A DNA stretch of 64,000 nt from Ectobacillus sp. JY-23 (GTDB lineage: Bacteria; Bacillota; Bacilli; Bacillales; Bacillaceae_G), in assembly GCF_023022965.1 (NCBI RefSeq), contig NZ_CP095462.1, forward strand, positions 2,232,001 to 2,296,000, in the 5' to 3' direction. The translations under genes were made by a program, and so were the position numbers. The stretch's first letter is position 1. Every line of letters begins with the position of its first letter. Below are positions 1-8,878 of the stretch, one piece after another. A model generated the notes under the pieces. It ran no database searches, had not been told where the DNA came from, and saw only the letters and a program-made list of their open reading frames with translations.

Positions 1-697
1 CATCCTTGCGCAAATCCCAATTTACACCCGTGCAGCGGAGATTGGCACCACTTAGAGAATAGGCTAGGGCGTCCTCGGCACTGTAAATGCCCACACCCTT
101 GATACGACTTAAAAAGATTTCATTTCCAGATACAAGCTCATGATAGCCGGCGAGCTGCTCGCGCATATACGGAACAAAGGCGGCCACTTTTTCAATCCAG
201 CCATCTGGGGCGTCCCACTTTACGCCGCCAATGCGCATATAATTGAAGGTGAGGCGTGCGCCGCAGAGTTCGTTTAGTAGATTAATAATCATCTCGCGCT
301 CGCGAAACGCATATAAAAATGGACTGACAGCTCCGATATCCAGCAAATTCGTACCCCACCATACAAGGTGACTCGCCACACGTCCGAGCTCCATCGCAAG
401 CACCCGTAAATATTCAGCGCGTTCTGGTATTTCAAGACCCATCATCGTCTCGACCGCGTGGCAAATCACATAGTTGTTCGTCATCGCCGACAAATAATCC
501 ATTCGGTCTGTATATGGAATGATTTGCGTATACTGCAGGTCCTCCGCAAGCTTCTCTGTTCCCCGGTGCAAGTAACCGATAACCGGCGTTGCTTCTTTAA
601 TAATCTCACCATCAATCTTAATTACAAGCCTAAATACCCCGTGCGTGCTCGGATGCTGTGGCCCGACGTTAAGCAGCATTTCCTCTGTACGAATCAT
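1..697 (-). CDS. nuoD: NADH-quinone oxidoreductase subunit D, 5' part only
   Basis: This is the 49-kDa-type subunit of respiratory complex I, which helps form the quinone site in the peripheral arm. The reverse strand reads from an ATG at 697 (MIRTEEMLLNVGPQHPSTHG) without a stop to the window edge, giving 232 codons of a subunit normally near 366-400 residues. The quinone-site motif GPQHPSTHG and the later RVASHLVWWGTNLLDIGA segment are typical of NuoD. It starts only 2 bases after the nuoC stop, so it is cotranscribed. It is truncated by the window, not broken. The call is firm. Confidence 0.95.
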   Translation of the reverse strand, partial: MIRTEEMLLNVGPQHPSTHGVFRLVIKIDGEIIKEATPVIGYLHRGTEKLAEDLQYTQIIPYTDRMDYLSAMTNNYVICHAVETMMGLEIPERAEYLRVLAMELGRVASHLVWWGTNLLDIGAVSPFLYAFREREMIINLLNELCGARLTFNYMRIGGVKWDAPDGWIEKVAAFVPYMREQLAGYHELVSGNEIFLSRIKGVGIYSAEDALAYSLSGANLRCTGVNWDLRKD

Positions 698-699
698 AG

Positions 700-2070
700 T
701 TACACCTCCCCGTCAAAAGGCTCGTAATCTTTGCGAAGTGGATATCCTATCCAATCATCTGGTAATAGGATGCGCTTCAAGTTGGGATGTCCTTCAAATA
801 CGATGCCAAGCAAATCATATGCCTCACGTTCCGGCCAATCCGCTCCCTGCCAAAGCGGAGCCACCGAAGACAACACCGGCTTCTCACGGTCGACCTTCAC
901 CTTCACCGCCACCGGCTGCCGGTTGCGATACGAGTATAAATGCACATATACCTCCATATGCGTCACAAAATCCGTACCGTGCAGCTCTGACATATAATCA
1001 AACGCCATCTGCTCATTCTTGCGCAAAAACTCCATTACTTCATAATATGCATCCCGCTTCACAACAAGCGTCGGCACGTCCTTTGACAATCTATTAATAT
1101 AGGCGTCTTCCAAAGCATCTGCACCTACATGCGCTGTAAGAACCGCAACGTACCGATCTAATAGAGGCTGGTTCACGGAAGGTGCGATGACTGCCGTTTC
1201 TTCTGCAGCCGAAGCCTTTGCTTTCGCTGCGGCAATTGCTTTTGCTTTCTCGTCCTCTGGCCCCGCTTCCCCTTTCGACGCTAGCTTCGCCTTGGCCGCG
1301 GCGGCGGCCTTTGCTTTCGCTGCGGCAATTGCTTTTGCTTTCTCGTCCTCTGACCCCGCTTCCCCTTTCGACGCTAGCTTCGCCTTGGCTGCGACGGCGG
1401 CCTTTGCTTTGGCTGCGGCGATTGCTTTTGCTTTCTCGTCCTCTGGCCCCGCTTCCCCTTTCGATGCTAGCTTCGCCTTGGCCGCGGCGGCGGCCTTTGC
1501 TTTGGCTGCGGCGATTGCTTTTGCTTTCTCGTCCTCTGACCCCGCTTCCCCTTTCGACGCTAGCTTCGCTTTGGCTGCCGCGGCAGCTTTTGCCTTCGCT
1601 AAAGCAATTGCCTTTTGCTTTTCGGCCTCAGAAGAACCCTGTGGTTCGGTCGAATCCGTTTGGACCGCTTCCTTTTGCTGCATACGCGCAAGCGCAGCAG
1701 CCTTTGCCTTTGCCGCTGCTTCTTTTTTCGCTCGTGTCAGCTCGTCCTCTGTCAATTTCTTACCCTCTTCTTCAGATTTTGACAGCGCTTTCTCTTTTTC
1801 TTGCGTTTCTGCTGTTTCTTTCGCTTTTCTCTCTTCTCGTTTTCGTAGCGCTTCCTCCTTTGCCTTGGCTGCTGCCTCTTTTTTCGCTCGTATCAGCTCA
1901 TCCTCTGTCGATTCCTTACTCTTTTCTTCAGGTTTTGACAGCGCTTTCTCTTTTTCTTGCGTTTCTGCCGATTCTTTCGCTTTTCTCTCTTCTCGTTTTC
2001 GCAGCGCCTCTTCCTTTGCCTTAGCTGCTGCCTCTTTTTTCAGCTCCTCCAAACTTTTCCCTTCGCTCAC
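700..2070 (-). CDS. nuoC: NADH-quinone oxidoreductase subunit C with a long Ala/Lys repeat extension
   Basis: This is the 30-kDa-type complex I subunit. The conserved NuoC domain occupies only about the last 160 residues ([14 protein letters not shown] onward, with the signature [23 protein letters not shown]). The first ~290 residues are low complexity. Two copies of a 52-residue Glu/Lys/Arg unit (residues 11-114) are followed by four copies of a 31-residue unit ([20 protein letters not shown], then [11 protein letters not shown] or [11 protein letters not shown]). Such extensions are known in B. cereus-type NuoC; their role is unknown, and a charged helix is likely. The gene overlaps nuoB by 4 bases (ATGA). 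The large reading frames on the opposite strand are composition artefacts. Confidence 0.92.
   Translation of the reverse strand: MSEGKSLEELKKEAAAKAKEEALRKREERKAKESAETQEKEKALSKPEEKSKESTEDELIRAKKEAAAKAKEEALRKREERKAKETAETQEKEKALSKSEEEGKKLTEDELTRAKKEAAAKAKAAALARMQQKEAVQTDSTEPQGSSEAEKQKAIALAKAKAAAAAKAKLASKGEAGSEDEKAKAIAAAKAKAAAAAKAKLASKGEAGPEDEKAKAIAAAKAKAAVAAKAKLASKGEAGSEDEKAKAIAAAKAKAAAAAKAKLASKGEAGPEDEKAKAIAAAKAKASAAEETAVIAPSVNQPLLDRYVAVLTAHVGADALEDAYINRLSKDVPTLVVKRDAYYEVMEFLRKNEQMAFDYMSELHGTDFVTHMEVYVHLYSYRNRQPVAVKVKVDREKPVLSSVAPLWQGADWPEREAYDLLGIVFEGHPNLKRILLPDDWIGYPLRKDYEPFDGEV
1214..1585 (-). repeat. Four tandem 93-bp units inside nuoC
   Basis: Four in-frame 93-bp units begin on the + strand at 1214, 1307, 1400 and 1493; a degenerate fifth begins at 1586. 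Units alternate a Gly-Pro-Glu and a Gly-Ser-Glu variant, which suggests expansion by a 186-bp dimer. A separate pair of 156-bp units covers 1729-2040. Both periods are multiples of three, so copy changes would keep the frame. Confidence 0.9.
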
Positions 2071-2585
2071 CGGTTGGTCACCTGCTTTCCGGTTTTGGCT
2101 TCATAGCGAATTTTTTCCTTTAATTTATTGATTCCATAAATTAAAGCAGCTGGATTGGGAGGACATCCGGGAATATACACATCAACGGGTACAATTTGAT
2201 CGACTCCTTTCACAACTGCGTATGACTTTATGTAAGGTCCTCCGGCAGTCGCACACGATCCCATAGCAATTACCCATTTTGGTTCCGGCATTTGATCATA
2301 TAATCTTCTTACGATAGGTGCCATTTTTTTCGTCACTGTTCCTGACACAATCATCACGTCAGACTGGCGCGGCGATGTACGGAAGAAGGAACCAAATCGA
2401 TCTAAATCGTAATGGGAAGAACCTACACCCATCATTTCAATTGCACAACAGGCAAGACCAAATGTCATCGGCCAAAGCGAATTGCTTCTCGCCCATCCTT
2501 TTAACTGCTCAAGCGTTGTAAAGAAAATGTTGCGCTCTAGCTCAGCGCGCTCATCAGGGTGCATTTGCTCAAAATTTATAACCAT
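2067..2585 (-). CDS. nuoB: NADH-quinone oxidoreductase subunit B
   Basis: This subunit carries the N2 4Fe-4S cluster next to the quinone site. The ligand cysteines are visible in [20 protein letters not shown] and [10 protein letters not shown] start it at the ATG for [19 protein letters not shown] (172 residues), which has AAGGTG a few bases upstream and matches the family length. The longer frame from 2606 would add MEKEGVE and overlap nuoA further. It overlaps nuoA by about 10 bases and nuoC by 4, so translation of nuoA-B-C is probably coupled. Confidence 0.95.
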   Translation of the reverse strand: MVINFEQMHPDERAELERNIFFTTLEQLKGWARSNSLWPMTFGLACCAIEMMGVGSSHYDLDRFGSFFRTSPRQSDVMIVSGTVTKKMAPIVRRLYDQMPEPKWVIAMGSCATAGGPYIKSYAVVKGVDQIVPVDVYIPGCPPNPAALIYGINKLKEKIRYEAKTGKQVTNR

Positions 2586-2944
2586 TTCAACACCTTCTTT
2601 TTCCAAGCATATAAAAGCCCAATTAATAACATGATGACAAAGATTAGCATTTCAATGAGAGCGAATAAGCCAAGTTCCTCGTAAGCTACCGCCCATGGAT
2701 ATAAAAATACAGTTTCTACATCAAAAATAACAAACAATAACGCAAACACATAATAGCGTGCATGAAAGCGAATATTGGCCTCATGAAAAGGCTCAATGCC
2801 ACTTTCATAGGTGGTCTGCTTGGCAATGCTCGGTCGGTTTGGCCGTAGCAGCTTGCCTGCTGTTAGTGCTACAATTGGCAATAAAATGCCAAGCAGCAAA
2901 AATACAATTACAATTGCATAGCTATTTTGATACACATTGAACAT
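2576..2944 (-). CDS. nuoA: NADH-quinone oxidoreductase subunit A
   Basis: This is the small membrane subunit of complex I with three predicted helices. It has the conserved loop [20 protein letters not shown], and [19 protein letters not shown] holds the invariant acidic pair. Its 122 residues are normal for the family. It is the first gene of the nuo operon on the minus strand; a candidate promoter and leader hairpin lie between it and 3045. Confidence 0.95.
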   Translation of the reverse strand: MFNVYQNSYAIVIVFLLLGILLPIVALTAGKLLRPNRPSIAKQTTYESGIEPFHEANIRFHARYYVFALLFVIFDVETVFLYPWAVAYEELGLFALIEMLIFVIMLLIGLLYAWKKKVLKWL

Positions 2945-2987
2945 GAAATTCCCCCCGTGCTATCATTGTTCCATACAATCATATGAG

Positions 2988-3030
2988 CCTACTTTATTTT
3001 TTATCATTTTTTCATGATTTAAAAAGTAGG
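2988..3030 (-). promoter_or_regulatory. Leader stem-loop of the nuo operon
   Basis: An inverted repeat with outer arms CCTACTTT / AAAGTAGG and inner arms ATCAT / ATGAT lies between the proposed nuo promoter and nuoA. If transcription starts about 7 bases after the -10 at 3040-3045, this hairpin forms at the extreme 5' end of the nuo mRNA. A 5'-end hairpin can protect mRNA, but a DNA operator is equally possible. The function is inferred. Confidence 0.45.
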
Positions 3031-3039
3031 TTTACAGAA

Positions 3040-3048
3040 ATTATACCA
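3040..3048 (-). promoter_or_regulatory. Extended -10 promoter of the nuo operon (candidate)
   Basis: Read on the minus strand, the sequence TGGTATAAT is a perfect TATAAT with the extended TGn motif. I see no good -35 hexamer 16-18 bases upstream, which is tolerated with an extended -10. Confidence 0.45.
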
Positions 3049-3189
3049 AATTTTTCATAGCCATGGTGTTATATCGAGTGTACAATTCTGAATTTTTAAA
3101 ACTATTATATTTCACTAGAAAATCCCATGTCGGTAAGATATGCTGAATACGGAATATATACTTGTAGTTCTTATTGTTGAGGTGTTCTA

Positions 3190-5871
3190 ATGACTGTACA
3201 GGAAAACAAATACTTATCTTTGCTTACCCTTTTTTCCTTGATATACCTTATCTTTCACTATATATGGTTTTTTTTATTTAAAAATGATATATTCATTCAG
3301 AATATTGGCATCAACACCTCTTGCTTACTTATTGATGCTATTGCTGTATATTTTTTATTTTACACCTTTCGAAAACAGCCTAAAGAAAATAGGTCATTCT
3401 GGTTTCTTCTATTGCTTGGTTGTGTAGGGTTTTTACTCGGTGACATGTTATGGTTTTTCGAAGATACTTTCGGTTATTCTTTATTCCCTTATGTGCAAGC
3501 GTCTAATATTTTATTTTTATTGCTTCCGATTTACTATTTAATCGCCTTCTCTTATAAGATTACGTACACGTATTCACTACTGCAAAAGCTCTTTATCTTT
3601 TGTGACATTAGCACGACTTTTATTGCTGCAGTAACACTGGAATACTACTTTATTATCCAACACTTTTGGAATAGTTCTAGTTTTTCATCTGTAACGAAAC
3701 TAATAGAAATCATATATCCATTTGCTAATCTGTTGCTTTTACTCGTATGCATTAGCTTATATTTTCAACCACTCGCATTTTCGTCTAAGCAGGTTTTGTA
3801 TTTACTTCTTCTCTCAACTTTTTTATATGTTGCGGTTGATTCTCTTTATAGTATTTTATATTTCTCACACAATAAATTTTCTATAGAATTAATAAATCCT
3901 CTTTATCAAATTTCGATGATTATGACTGCAGCGGCGGGCCTTTTAGATACCGGAGAATCAAGATATGCAGGAGAGAAGGCCGGGGATGTACAATCTTGGT
4001 TATCTTATCTCGCTTTGGTGTGTTTAGGCGGGTTTGTCATCTTGACGCAGACACATTCTTATCCTGTTATGGTAGCAATTTGTGTAACCTTTTGTTTTGT
4101 ATTGTTTCGCCAAACCTTGATACGAATACAAAATAAACGGCTGCTGATACAACTGCAGCAAATGAATGGAGAGCTCGGCACTAGAATTGAAGAACGCACA
4201 CGAGATTTGTTACTGCAGCAGGCAGCTCTTTTGCAAAGTGAACAAAAATTTAAGTCTTTATTCGAATTTCACCCGGATCCCATTTTTACGATTAATCTGC
4301 AAGGGCGATTTCAACAGGTAAACAGGGCGGGGACTGTTTTGCTTGGGTATAAGGTATCTGAAATTCTTGGGCATAGTTACAAGGAATTTATTTATCAAAA
4401 GGATGTGCGGCGTCTCTTGGTATCCTACCGATACGTTCTACAAGGGCAGGCCACATCTCTTGAAGTACGCGGTCTTCATAAAAATGGCATGATTTACGAT
4501 TTGGCTTTGACTGCCGTTCCCATTGTGGATGATCAAAAGGTTCTTGGTATTTATGTCATGGTAAAAGATATTACGGAAAGCAAGCAGCAGCAAAAGCAAA
4601 TCAACTTTCTTGCCTTCCACGACACCTTAACTGGCCTTTCCAATCGCAGTACATTTCACAATGATTTGCAAACCATGATTCATGCAGCCAAAGAATCTGG
4701 AACAACATTTTCGGTGTTATTCATCGATTTAGATGGCTTTAAAGTCATTAATGATACGCTAGGACACTCTATTGGAGATTTGGTGCTTGTAGAGACAGCA
4801 GAACGGTTAAAGCGTTGCCTTCCTCCTTACGCAAGGCTGGCGCGTTTAGGTGGAGATGAGTTTACCATTTTAATACGCGATGCTGATGAAAGCATCTCTG
4901 ATATTTTAAAAGAATTGCAGGAGCCCTTCCTAATTGAAGGACATACCTTGTATGTGACACCGAGCATTGGCATTGCCGTATATCCCTATGCAGGAGAAGA
5001 TGCAGAATCTTTATTAAAACACGCCGATTTAGCTATGTATCACAGCAAAAACAACGGAAAAAACAACTACTCTATTTACACTGACGAGATGAGTTGCAAA
5101 ATGCGAAGACGATTACGACTAGAAAAGGATTTGTATCAAGCACTGCAGCATAACCAATTATTCCTTGTGTATCAACCCCAGATGGATACCAATCGCCGCA
5201 CCGTTATCGGGATGGAAGCTTTGGTGCGCTGGCGGCATCCGGTTCTAGGACTCATTCCACCTAACGAGTTTATTCCCATAGCGGAGGATACAAACCTGAT
5301 TGTCACAATAGGAGAATGGATTTTGCAGGAGGCGTGTAGACAAATGAAGACATGGTCTGAAATGGGATATGTGCTGAAAGTAGGGGTAAACCTGTCAACA
5401 AAGCAATTTAATCATGACAATTTTTTAGAAATGGTTACGTCTACCCTATCCAAAACCGGTCTCCGCCCAGACCTTCTTGATGTAGAGCTAACGGAACGAA
5501 TTGCCATGGATAATGAAGAAAAAACTCTCAATAAACTAAAGCATCTGAAAGAGCTTGGTATTCATGTTTCAATTGATGATTTTGGTACCGGCTATTCATC
5601 ACTAGCCTATCTGCCGCTTTACCCGCTAGACCGTTTAAAGATTGCGAAAGAATTTATTCATATGGCAGATAACAGCGACGAAGGCAAAGCTATCATTACC
5701 GCCATCCTCTCGCTTGCGAGTACACTGGGCATTTGCGTGATTGCGGAAGGTGTGGAAACACACGAGCAAATGGTATTTTTACAAAAACATAATTGCTACC
5801 AGGTGCAGGGCTACTATTTTAGTCGACCTCTCTCTGTCGAAGATGCAACTGCCTTTCTTGGTGCTATTTGA
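3190..5871 (+). CDS. Membrane-anchored PAS-GGDEF-EAL c-di-GMP synthase/phosphodiesterase
   Basis: The 893-residue protein has about eight hydrophobic segments in residues 1-310, a short coiled coil (about 315-345), a PAS domain (about 348-460), a GGDEF domain (470-630) and an EAL domain (640-890). The cyclase motif is intact at residues 554-558 (RLGGDEF). The EAL motif (EALVRW, 676-678), the DDFGTGYS loop (796-803) and AEGVET are also intact, so both activities are chemically possible. The usual RxxD inhibitory site five residues before GGDEF is absent. GAGGTG precedes the ATG. It is divergent from nuo and ends at a shared terminator. The direction of net activity cannot be read from sequence. 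Confidence 0.9.
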   Translation: MTVQENKYLSLLTLFSLIYLIFHYIWFFLFKNDIFIQNIGINTSCLLIDAIAVYFLFYTFRKQPKENRSFWFLLLLGCVGFLLGDMLWFFEDTFGYSLFPYVQASNILFLLLPIYYLIAFSYKITYTYSLLQKLFIFCDISTTFIAAVTLEYYFIIQHFWNSSSFSSVTKLIEIIYPFANLLLLLVCISLYFQPLAFSSKQVLYLLLLSTFLYVAVDSLYSILYFSHNKFSIELINPLYQISMIMTAAAGLLDTGESRYAGEKAGDVQSWLSYLALVCLGGFVILTQTHSYPVMVAICVTFCFVLFRQTLIRIQNKRLLIQLQQMNGELGTRIEERTRDLLLQQAALLQSEQKFKSLFEFHPDPIFTINLQGRFQQVNRAGTVLLGYKVSEILGHSYKEFIYQKDVRRLLVSYRYVLQGQATSLEVRGLHKNGMIYDLALTAVPIVDDQKVLGIYVMVKDITESKQQQKQINFLAFHDTLTGLSNRSTFHNDLQTMIHAAKESGTTFSVLFIDLDGFKVINDTLGHSIGDLVLVETAERLKRCLPPYARLARLGGDEFTILIRDADESISDILKELQEPFLIEGHTLYVTPSIGIAVYPYAGEDAESLLKHADLAMYHSKNNGKNNYSIYTDEMSCKMRRRLRLEKDLYQALQHNQLFLVYQPQMDTNRRTVIGMEALVRWRHPVLGLIPPNEFIPIAEDTNLIVTIGEWILQEACRQMKTWSEMGYVLKVGVNLSTKQFNHDNFLEMVTSTLSKTGLRPDLLDVELTERIAMDNEEKTLNKLKHLKELGIHVSIDDFGTGYSSLAYLPLYPLDRLKIAKEFIHMADNSDEGKAIITAILSLASTLGICVIAEGVETHEQMVFLQKHNCYQVQGYYFSRPLSVEDATAFLGAI

Positions 5872-5944
5872 GGCATAGTTTCCAAACAAATTCGCAAAGT
5901 TGCCAGATTTTCCTTAAAGGTTGCTAAATCCACGACCGCAACAG

Positions 5945-5972
5945 AAAAAGGCACGGAGATCCGTGCCTTTTT
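5945..5972. terminator. Bidirectional terminator between the c-di-GMP gene and rocE
   Basis: A 12-bp perfect stem, AAAAAGGCACGG / CCGTGCCTTTTT, has a 4-base loop with A and T runs on both sides, so it can serve both converging genes. Confidence 0.85.
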
Positions 5973-5976
5973 CGCG

Positions 5977-7377
5977 TTATGCGCCTTTTTTTACAGGTAC
6001 GTTTTCTTTCATTTTATGCTTTGCGACAAAACGGTAGTACAGCGCGCATGCAATCAAGAAAGGAATCCCGCAATACAGTGCCATGCGTTGATCTGGAATA
6101 AATGCAAGGCTTACCATTACAATGGTGTTCATAGATAAAGCTAATAAAGGAACGAACGGATATAAAGGCGTTTTGAATTTCAAATCTTTTACGTTGCCTC
6201 CGTTCTTTACAAACGCTCTTCTTGCAAGCAGGTTGGAAAGCGCAATGGAAGCCCAAACGAACACAGCACCAAAGCCAGCAATGGATAGAAGCCATAAATA
6301 TACGGTATCTTCAGCGAAAACACCGCAAAGCAGTGATAAACAGCCAATTGTCATACTAGCAATCAATGAATTGATTGGAACGCCTTTTTTAGAAAGCTTG
6401 CTGAAGGTTGGGCTCACCATACCTTGCGAAGACATAGACCAAAGTACACGAGATGTCGCGTATAATCCGGAATTGGCAACCGATAATACCGCTGTGATAA
6501 TAACGAAGTTCATAATATCAGCTGCATATGGGATACCAATGCTGTCAAAGACAACAACGAATGGACTTTCTACCAAGCCCGCTTTTTCCCACGGAAATAA
6601 TCCTGCCAATACGAACACAGAAAGAATGAAAAAGATAAGAATGCGCCATGCTGTGTTATTGATTGCTCTTGGAATTGTTTTTTCAGGATTATCGCTTTCC
6701 CCCGCTGCAATACCGACGAGCTCTGTTCCTTGGAAGGAGAAGTTCACCCCGATCATTGTTACTAAAATTGCCAGCACACCGTTCGGGAATAAACCGCCAT
6801 GGTCTGTAAAGTTACTGAAAAATGGCGCTGGTTCATTTTTCATATCTAAGAACCCAAACATAGCGGCGCCGCCTAGGATGATGAATGCTAGCACAGCGAT
6901 AATTTTAATGCTGGAAAACCAAAACTCCACTTCCGCAAAGCTTTTTGTAGACAATGCATTGATCGCAAACAGCATAACTGCGAATACTACACACCAAATC
7001 CATGAAGGAACATCCGGAAACCAGCGCTTCATTAAAATACTGACTGTAATCAGTTCAAGACCAACTGTCACCGACCAGTTTAGCCACGACATCCATCCTA
7101 CAACATATCCCGCTCCCGGTGAGATGTGTTGCGTAGCATACGTTTGATAGGAACCCGCATGCGGATTTGCAACAGCCAATTCCCCTAGACAAAGCATCGT
7201 CAAATACATCACAAATCCGCCAATTAGATATGCGAGAAGGGCGCCGCCCGGCCCGGCTTGATTGATCGTATAACCGGAGCTCAAAAACAAACCGGTACCG
7301 ATGACGCCTCCTAGGGCAATCATAAAAATATGACGGCTTTTTAGTTCACGCTTTAACCCATTATCTTGCTGTAACAT
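5977..7377 (-). CDS. rocE: Amino-acid permease, RocE-type arginine/ornithine transporter
   Basis: This is an APC-superfamily permease of 466 residues with about 12 membrane helices. The N-terminus carries the family signature MIALGGVIGTGLFLSSG, and later segments (FQGTELVGIAAGES, IPYAADIMNFVIITAVLSVANSGLYA) closely resemble B. subtilis RocE as I remember it. Start chosen: ATG at 7377 (MLQQDNGLKREL), which has AAAGGGGGAT just upstream; the track start seven codons earlier has no such site. It follows rocD but is separated from it by a terminator and a cre-like site, so it probably has its own promoter. Substrate specificity is inferred from rocD and the RocR-like gene next door. Confidence 0.8.
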   Translation of the reverse strand: MLQQDNGLKRELKSRHIFMIALGGVIGTGLFLSSGYTINQAGPGGALLAYLIGGFVMYLTMLCLGELAVANPHAGSYQTYATQHISPGAGYVVGWMSWLNWSVTVGLELITVSILMKRWFPDVPSWIWCVVFAVMLFAINALSTKSFAEVEFWFSSIKIIAVLAFIILGGAAMFGFLDMKNEPAPFFSNFTDHGGLFPNGVLAILVTMIGVNFSFQGTELVGIAAGESDNPEKTIPRAINNTAWRILIFFILSVFVLAGLFPWEKAGLVESPFVVVFDSIGIPYAADIMNFVIITAVLSVANSGLYATSRVLWSMSSQGMVSPTFSKLSKKGVPINSLIASMTIGCLSLLCGVFAEDTVYLWLLSIAGFGAVFVWASIALSNLLARRAFVKNGGNVKDLKFKTPLYPFVPLLALSMNTIVMVSLAFIPDQRMALYCGIPFLIACALYYRFVAKHKMKENVPVKKGA

Positions 7378-7409
7378 AAAAATCCCCCTTTGTTGCATCC
7401 TCTAGTAAA

Positions 7410-7423
7410 TGTAAGCGTTTACT
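7410..7423. promoter_or_regulatory. cre-like CcpA operator upstream of rocE
   Basis: TGTAAGCGTTTACT matches the catabolite-responsive element consensus TGWAANCGNTNWCA at all but the last base. It lies between the rocD terminator and the rocE ribosome site, where CcpA binding would give glucose repression of uptake. Confidence 0.6.
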
Positions 7424-7453
7424 ATTTTGTTTTTAAAATTCTGATATTTATAG

Positions 7454-7486
7454 AAAAAAGGAAAGCTGCGCGGTTCCCCCCGCAGC
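7454..7486 (-). terminator. Terminator after rocD
   Basis: On the minus strand, GCTGCGGGGGGAACCGCGCAGC forms a 6-bp GCTGCG/CGCAGC stem with extra inner pairs and is followed by a T-rich tract. It begins about 10 bases after the rocD stop. Confidence 0.7.
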
Positions 7487-7495
7487 CCTTCACTT

Positions 7496-8695
7496 TTACG
7501 CTAATACTTTTTGGATTTTCTCGATTGCCCAGTTTAAATCTTCTTCAGAAATGATTAATGGCGGTGCAAAGCGAATTGTTGTTTCATGCGTTTCTTTGCA
7601 TAGTAACCCCTCTGCTTTTAATTGTTCACAGTATGGACGTGCTGGACGATCAAGCTCCACACCGATAAATAAGCCGCGACCACGCACTTCTTTAATCATT
7701 GGGTTGTTAATTTCTTTTAACTTCTCCATAAAATATGCACCAAGCTCCATAGAACGGTCCGCCAGCTTCTCTTCCTCCAATACTTCTAAAGCCGCGATAG
7801 AAACCGCACAAGCAAGGGGATTTCCGCCGAATGTGGAGCCGTGGGAACCCGGGTTAAACACACCAAGAACATCGCGGTTCGCTGCTACACAGGAGATTGG
7901 GAATACGCCGCCGCCAAGCGCTTTACCAAGAATGTACATATCAGGTGTAACACCTTCCCAGTCACAAGCAAACATTTTTCCTGTACGGGCTAGGCCTGTT
8001 TGAATTTCATCCGCAATCAATAAAACATTTTGCTCTTTACATAGCTGTTGAGCCGCTTTTAAGAAGCCTTCTGTTGGCATTACGATACCCGCTTCCCCTT
8101 GAATAGGCTCTAATAGGAACGCCGCTGTATTTGGTGTAATTGCCGCCTTCAATGCTTCCAAATCTCCGTAAGGAATCAGCTTGATGCCTGGCAAGAACGG
8201 ACCGAAGCCGCGCTGATATTCCGCTTCAGAGGATAATGACACTGCCGTCATCGTACGACCATGGAAGTTGCCTTCGCATGCGATAATTTCCGCTTGGTTT
8301 TCCGCCACACCTTTCACATCATACGCCCAGCGTCTTGCAGCCTTTACAGCCGTTTCAACCGCTTCTGCACCTGTGTTCATCGGCAATACCATTTCTTTTT
8401 TCGTTAGCTTAGCTACTTTTTCATAAAAAGGCGCTAGCTGATCATTATGAAACGCGCGGGATGTTAACGTAACCTTGTCTGCTTGCTCTTTTAAAGCAGC
8501 AATAATTTTAGGATGTCTATGACCTTGGTTTACCGCGGAATATGCGCTCAGCATGTCCATATATTTATTGCCTTCTGGATCGTATACCCAAGCACCTTCT
8601 GCTTTCGCAATTACGACTGGCAGTGGATGATAGTTATTTGCACCATACTGATTTGTTTGTTCAATAATATGCTCTGTACGAGATGTTGTCGTCAT
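7496..8695 (-). CDS. rocD: Ornithine aminotransferase
   Basis: This PLP enzyme converts ornithine and 2-oxoglutarate to glutamate semialdehyde and glutamate, a step of arginine use as carbon and nitrogen source. The sequence shows [17 protein letters not shown], the FHGRTM segment, [13 protein letters not shown] and the PLP-lysine region [15 protein letters not shown], all typical of RocD. I start it at 8695 ([13 protein letters not shown], 399 residues) behind AAGGGGGCT. The ATG at 8725 lies essentially at the start site predicted from the sigma-54 promoter at 8735-8751, so it cannot be used from that promoter. Confidence 0.93.
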   Translation of the reverse strand: MTTTSRTEHIIEQTNQYGANNYHPLPVVIAKAEGAWVYDPEGNKYMDMLSAYSAVNQGHRHPKIIAALKEQADKVTLTSRAFHNDQLAPFYEKVAKLTKKEMVLPMNTGAEAVETAVKAARRWAYDVKGVAENQAEIIACEGNFHGRTMTAVSLSSEAEYQRGFGPFLPGIKLIPYGDLEALKAAITPNTAAFLLEPIQGEAGIVMPTEGFLKAAQQLCKEQNVLLIADEIQTGLARTGKMFACDWEGVTPDMYILGKALGGGVFPISCVAANRDVLGVFNPGSHGSTFGGNPLACAVSIAALEVLEEEKLADRSMELGAYFMEKLKEINNPMIKEVRGRGLFIGVELDRPARPYCEQLKAEGLLCKETHETTIRFAPPLIISEEDLNWAIEKIQKVLA

Positions 8696-8734
8696 CTTTA
8701 AAGCCCCCTTATTTGTAGTCTCCACACGTTACAA

Positions 8735-8751
8735 TGCAAAATGTATGCCAA
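8735..8751 (-). promoter_or_regulatory. Sigma-54 (-24/-12) promoter of rocD
   Basis: The minus strand reads TTGGCATACATTTTGCA. This places GG and GC at the strict spacing of the consensus TGGCAC-N5-TTGC. It sits about 40 bases upstream of the chosen rocD start and next to a sigma-54 activator gene with an intact GAFTGA loop. Confidence 0.85.
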
Positions 8752-8790
8752 CTATGTAATTCAATCTACATATACGAAAAACCTTCAAAA

Positions 8791-8861
8791 TTTGCGCAAA
8801 AACGCAAAATTATTTTGCACCCACCGCAAAATAATCATACAATAAAGGCAGAATATTTTGC
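8791..8861. promoter_or_regulatory. Palindromic activator sites (UAS) shared by rocD and the RocR-like gene
   Basis: The stretch holds six GCAAAA/TTTTGC half sites. They include TTTGCGCAAA (8791-8800), the perfect palindrome GCAAAATTATTTTGC (8804-8818), and a wider pair GCAAAAT (8826-8832) / ATTTTGC (8855-8861). Sites 40-110 bases upstream of a -24/-12 promoter fit enhancer sites for an AAA+ activator. The 8804-8818 palindrome overlaps the -35 of the activator's own promoter, which suggests autorepression. Confidence 0.65.
8815..8843 (+). promoter_or_regulatory. Sigma-A promoter of the RocR-like gene
   Basis: TTGCAC (8815-8820), a 17-base spacer and TACAAT (8838-8843) lie upstream of the TTG start at 8879. 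The -35 is inside the GCAAAATTATTTTGC palindrome. Confidence 0.6.
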
Positions 8862-8878
8862 ACATGGAGGGTCACAGC

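Noticed and set aside
1187-2131. 314- and 268-residue frames on the + strand (Ala/Phe/Ser-rich)
   Set aside because: They mirror the Ala/Lys repeats of nuoC on the other strand, have no ribosome site, and follow the 93-bp repeat exactly.
6122-7147. 341-residue + strand frame opposite rocE
   Set aside because: It is antisense to a well-supported permease gene and has no ribosome site or recognisable fold.
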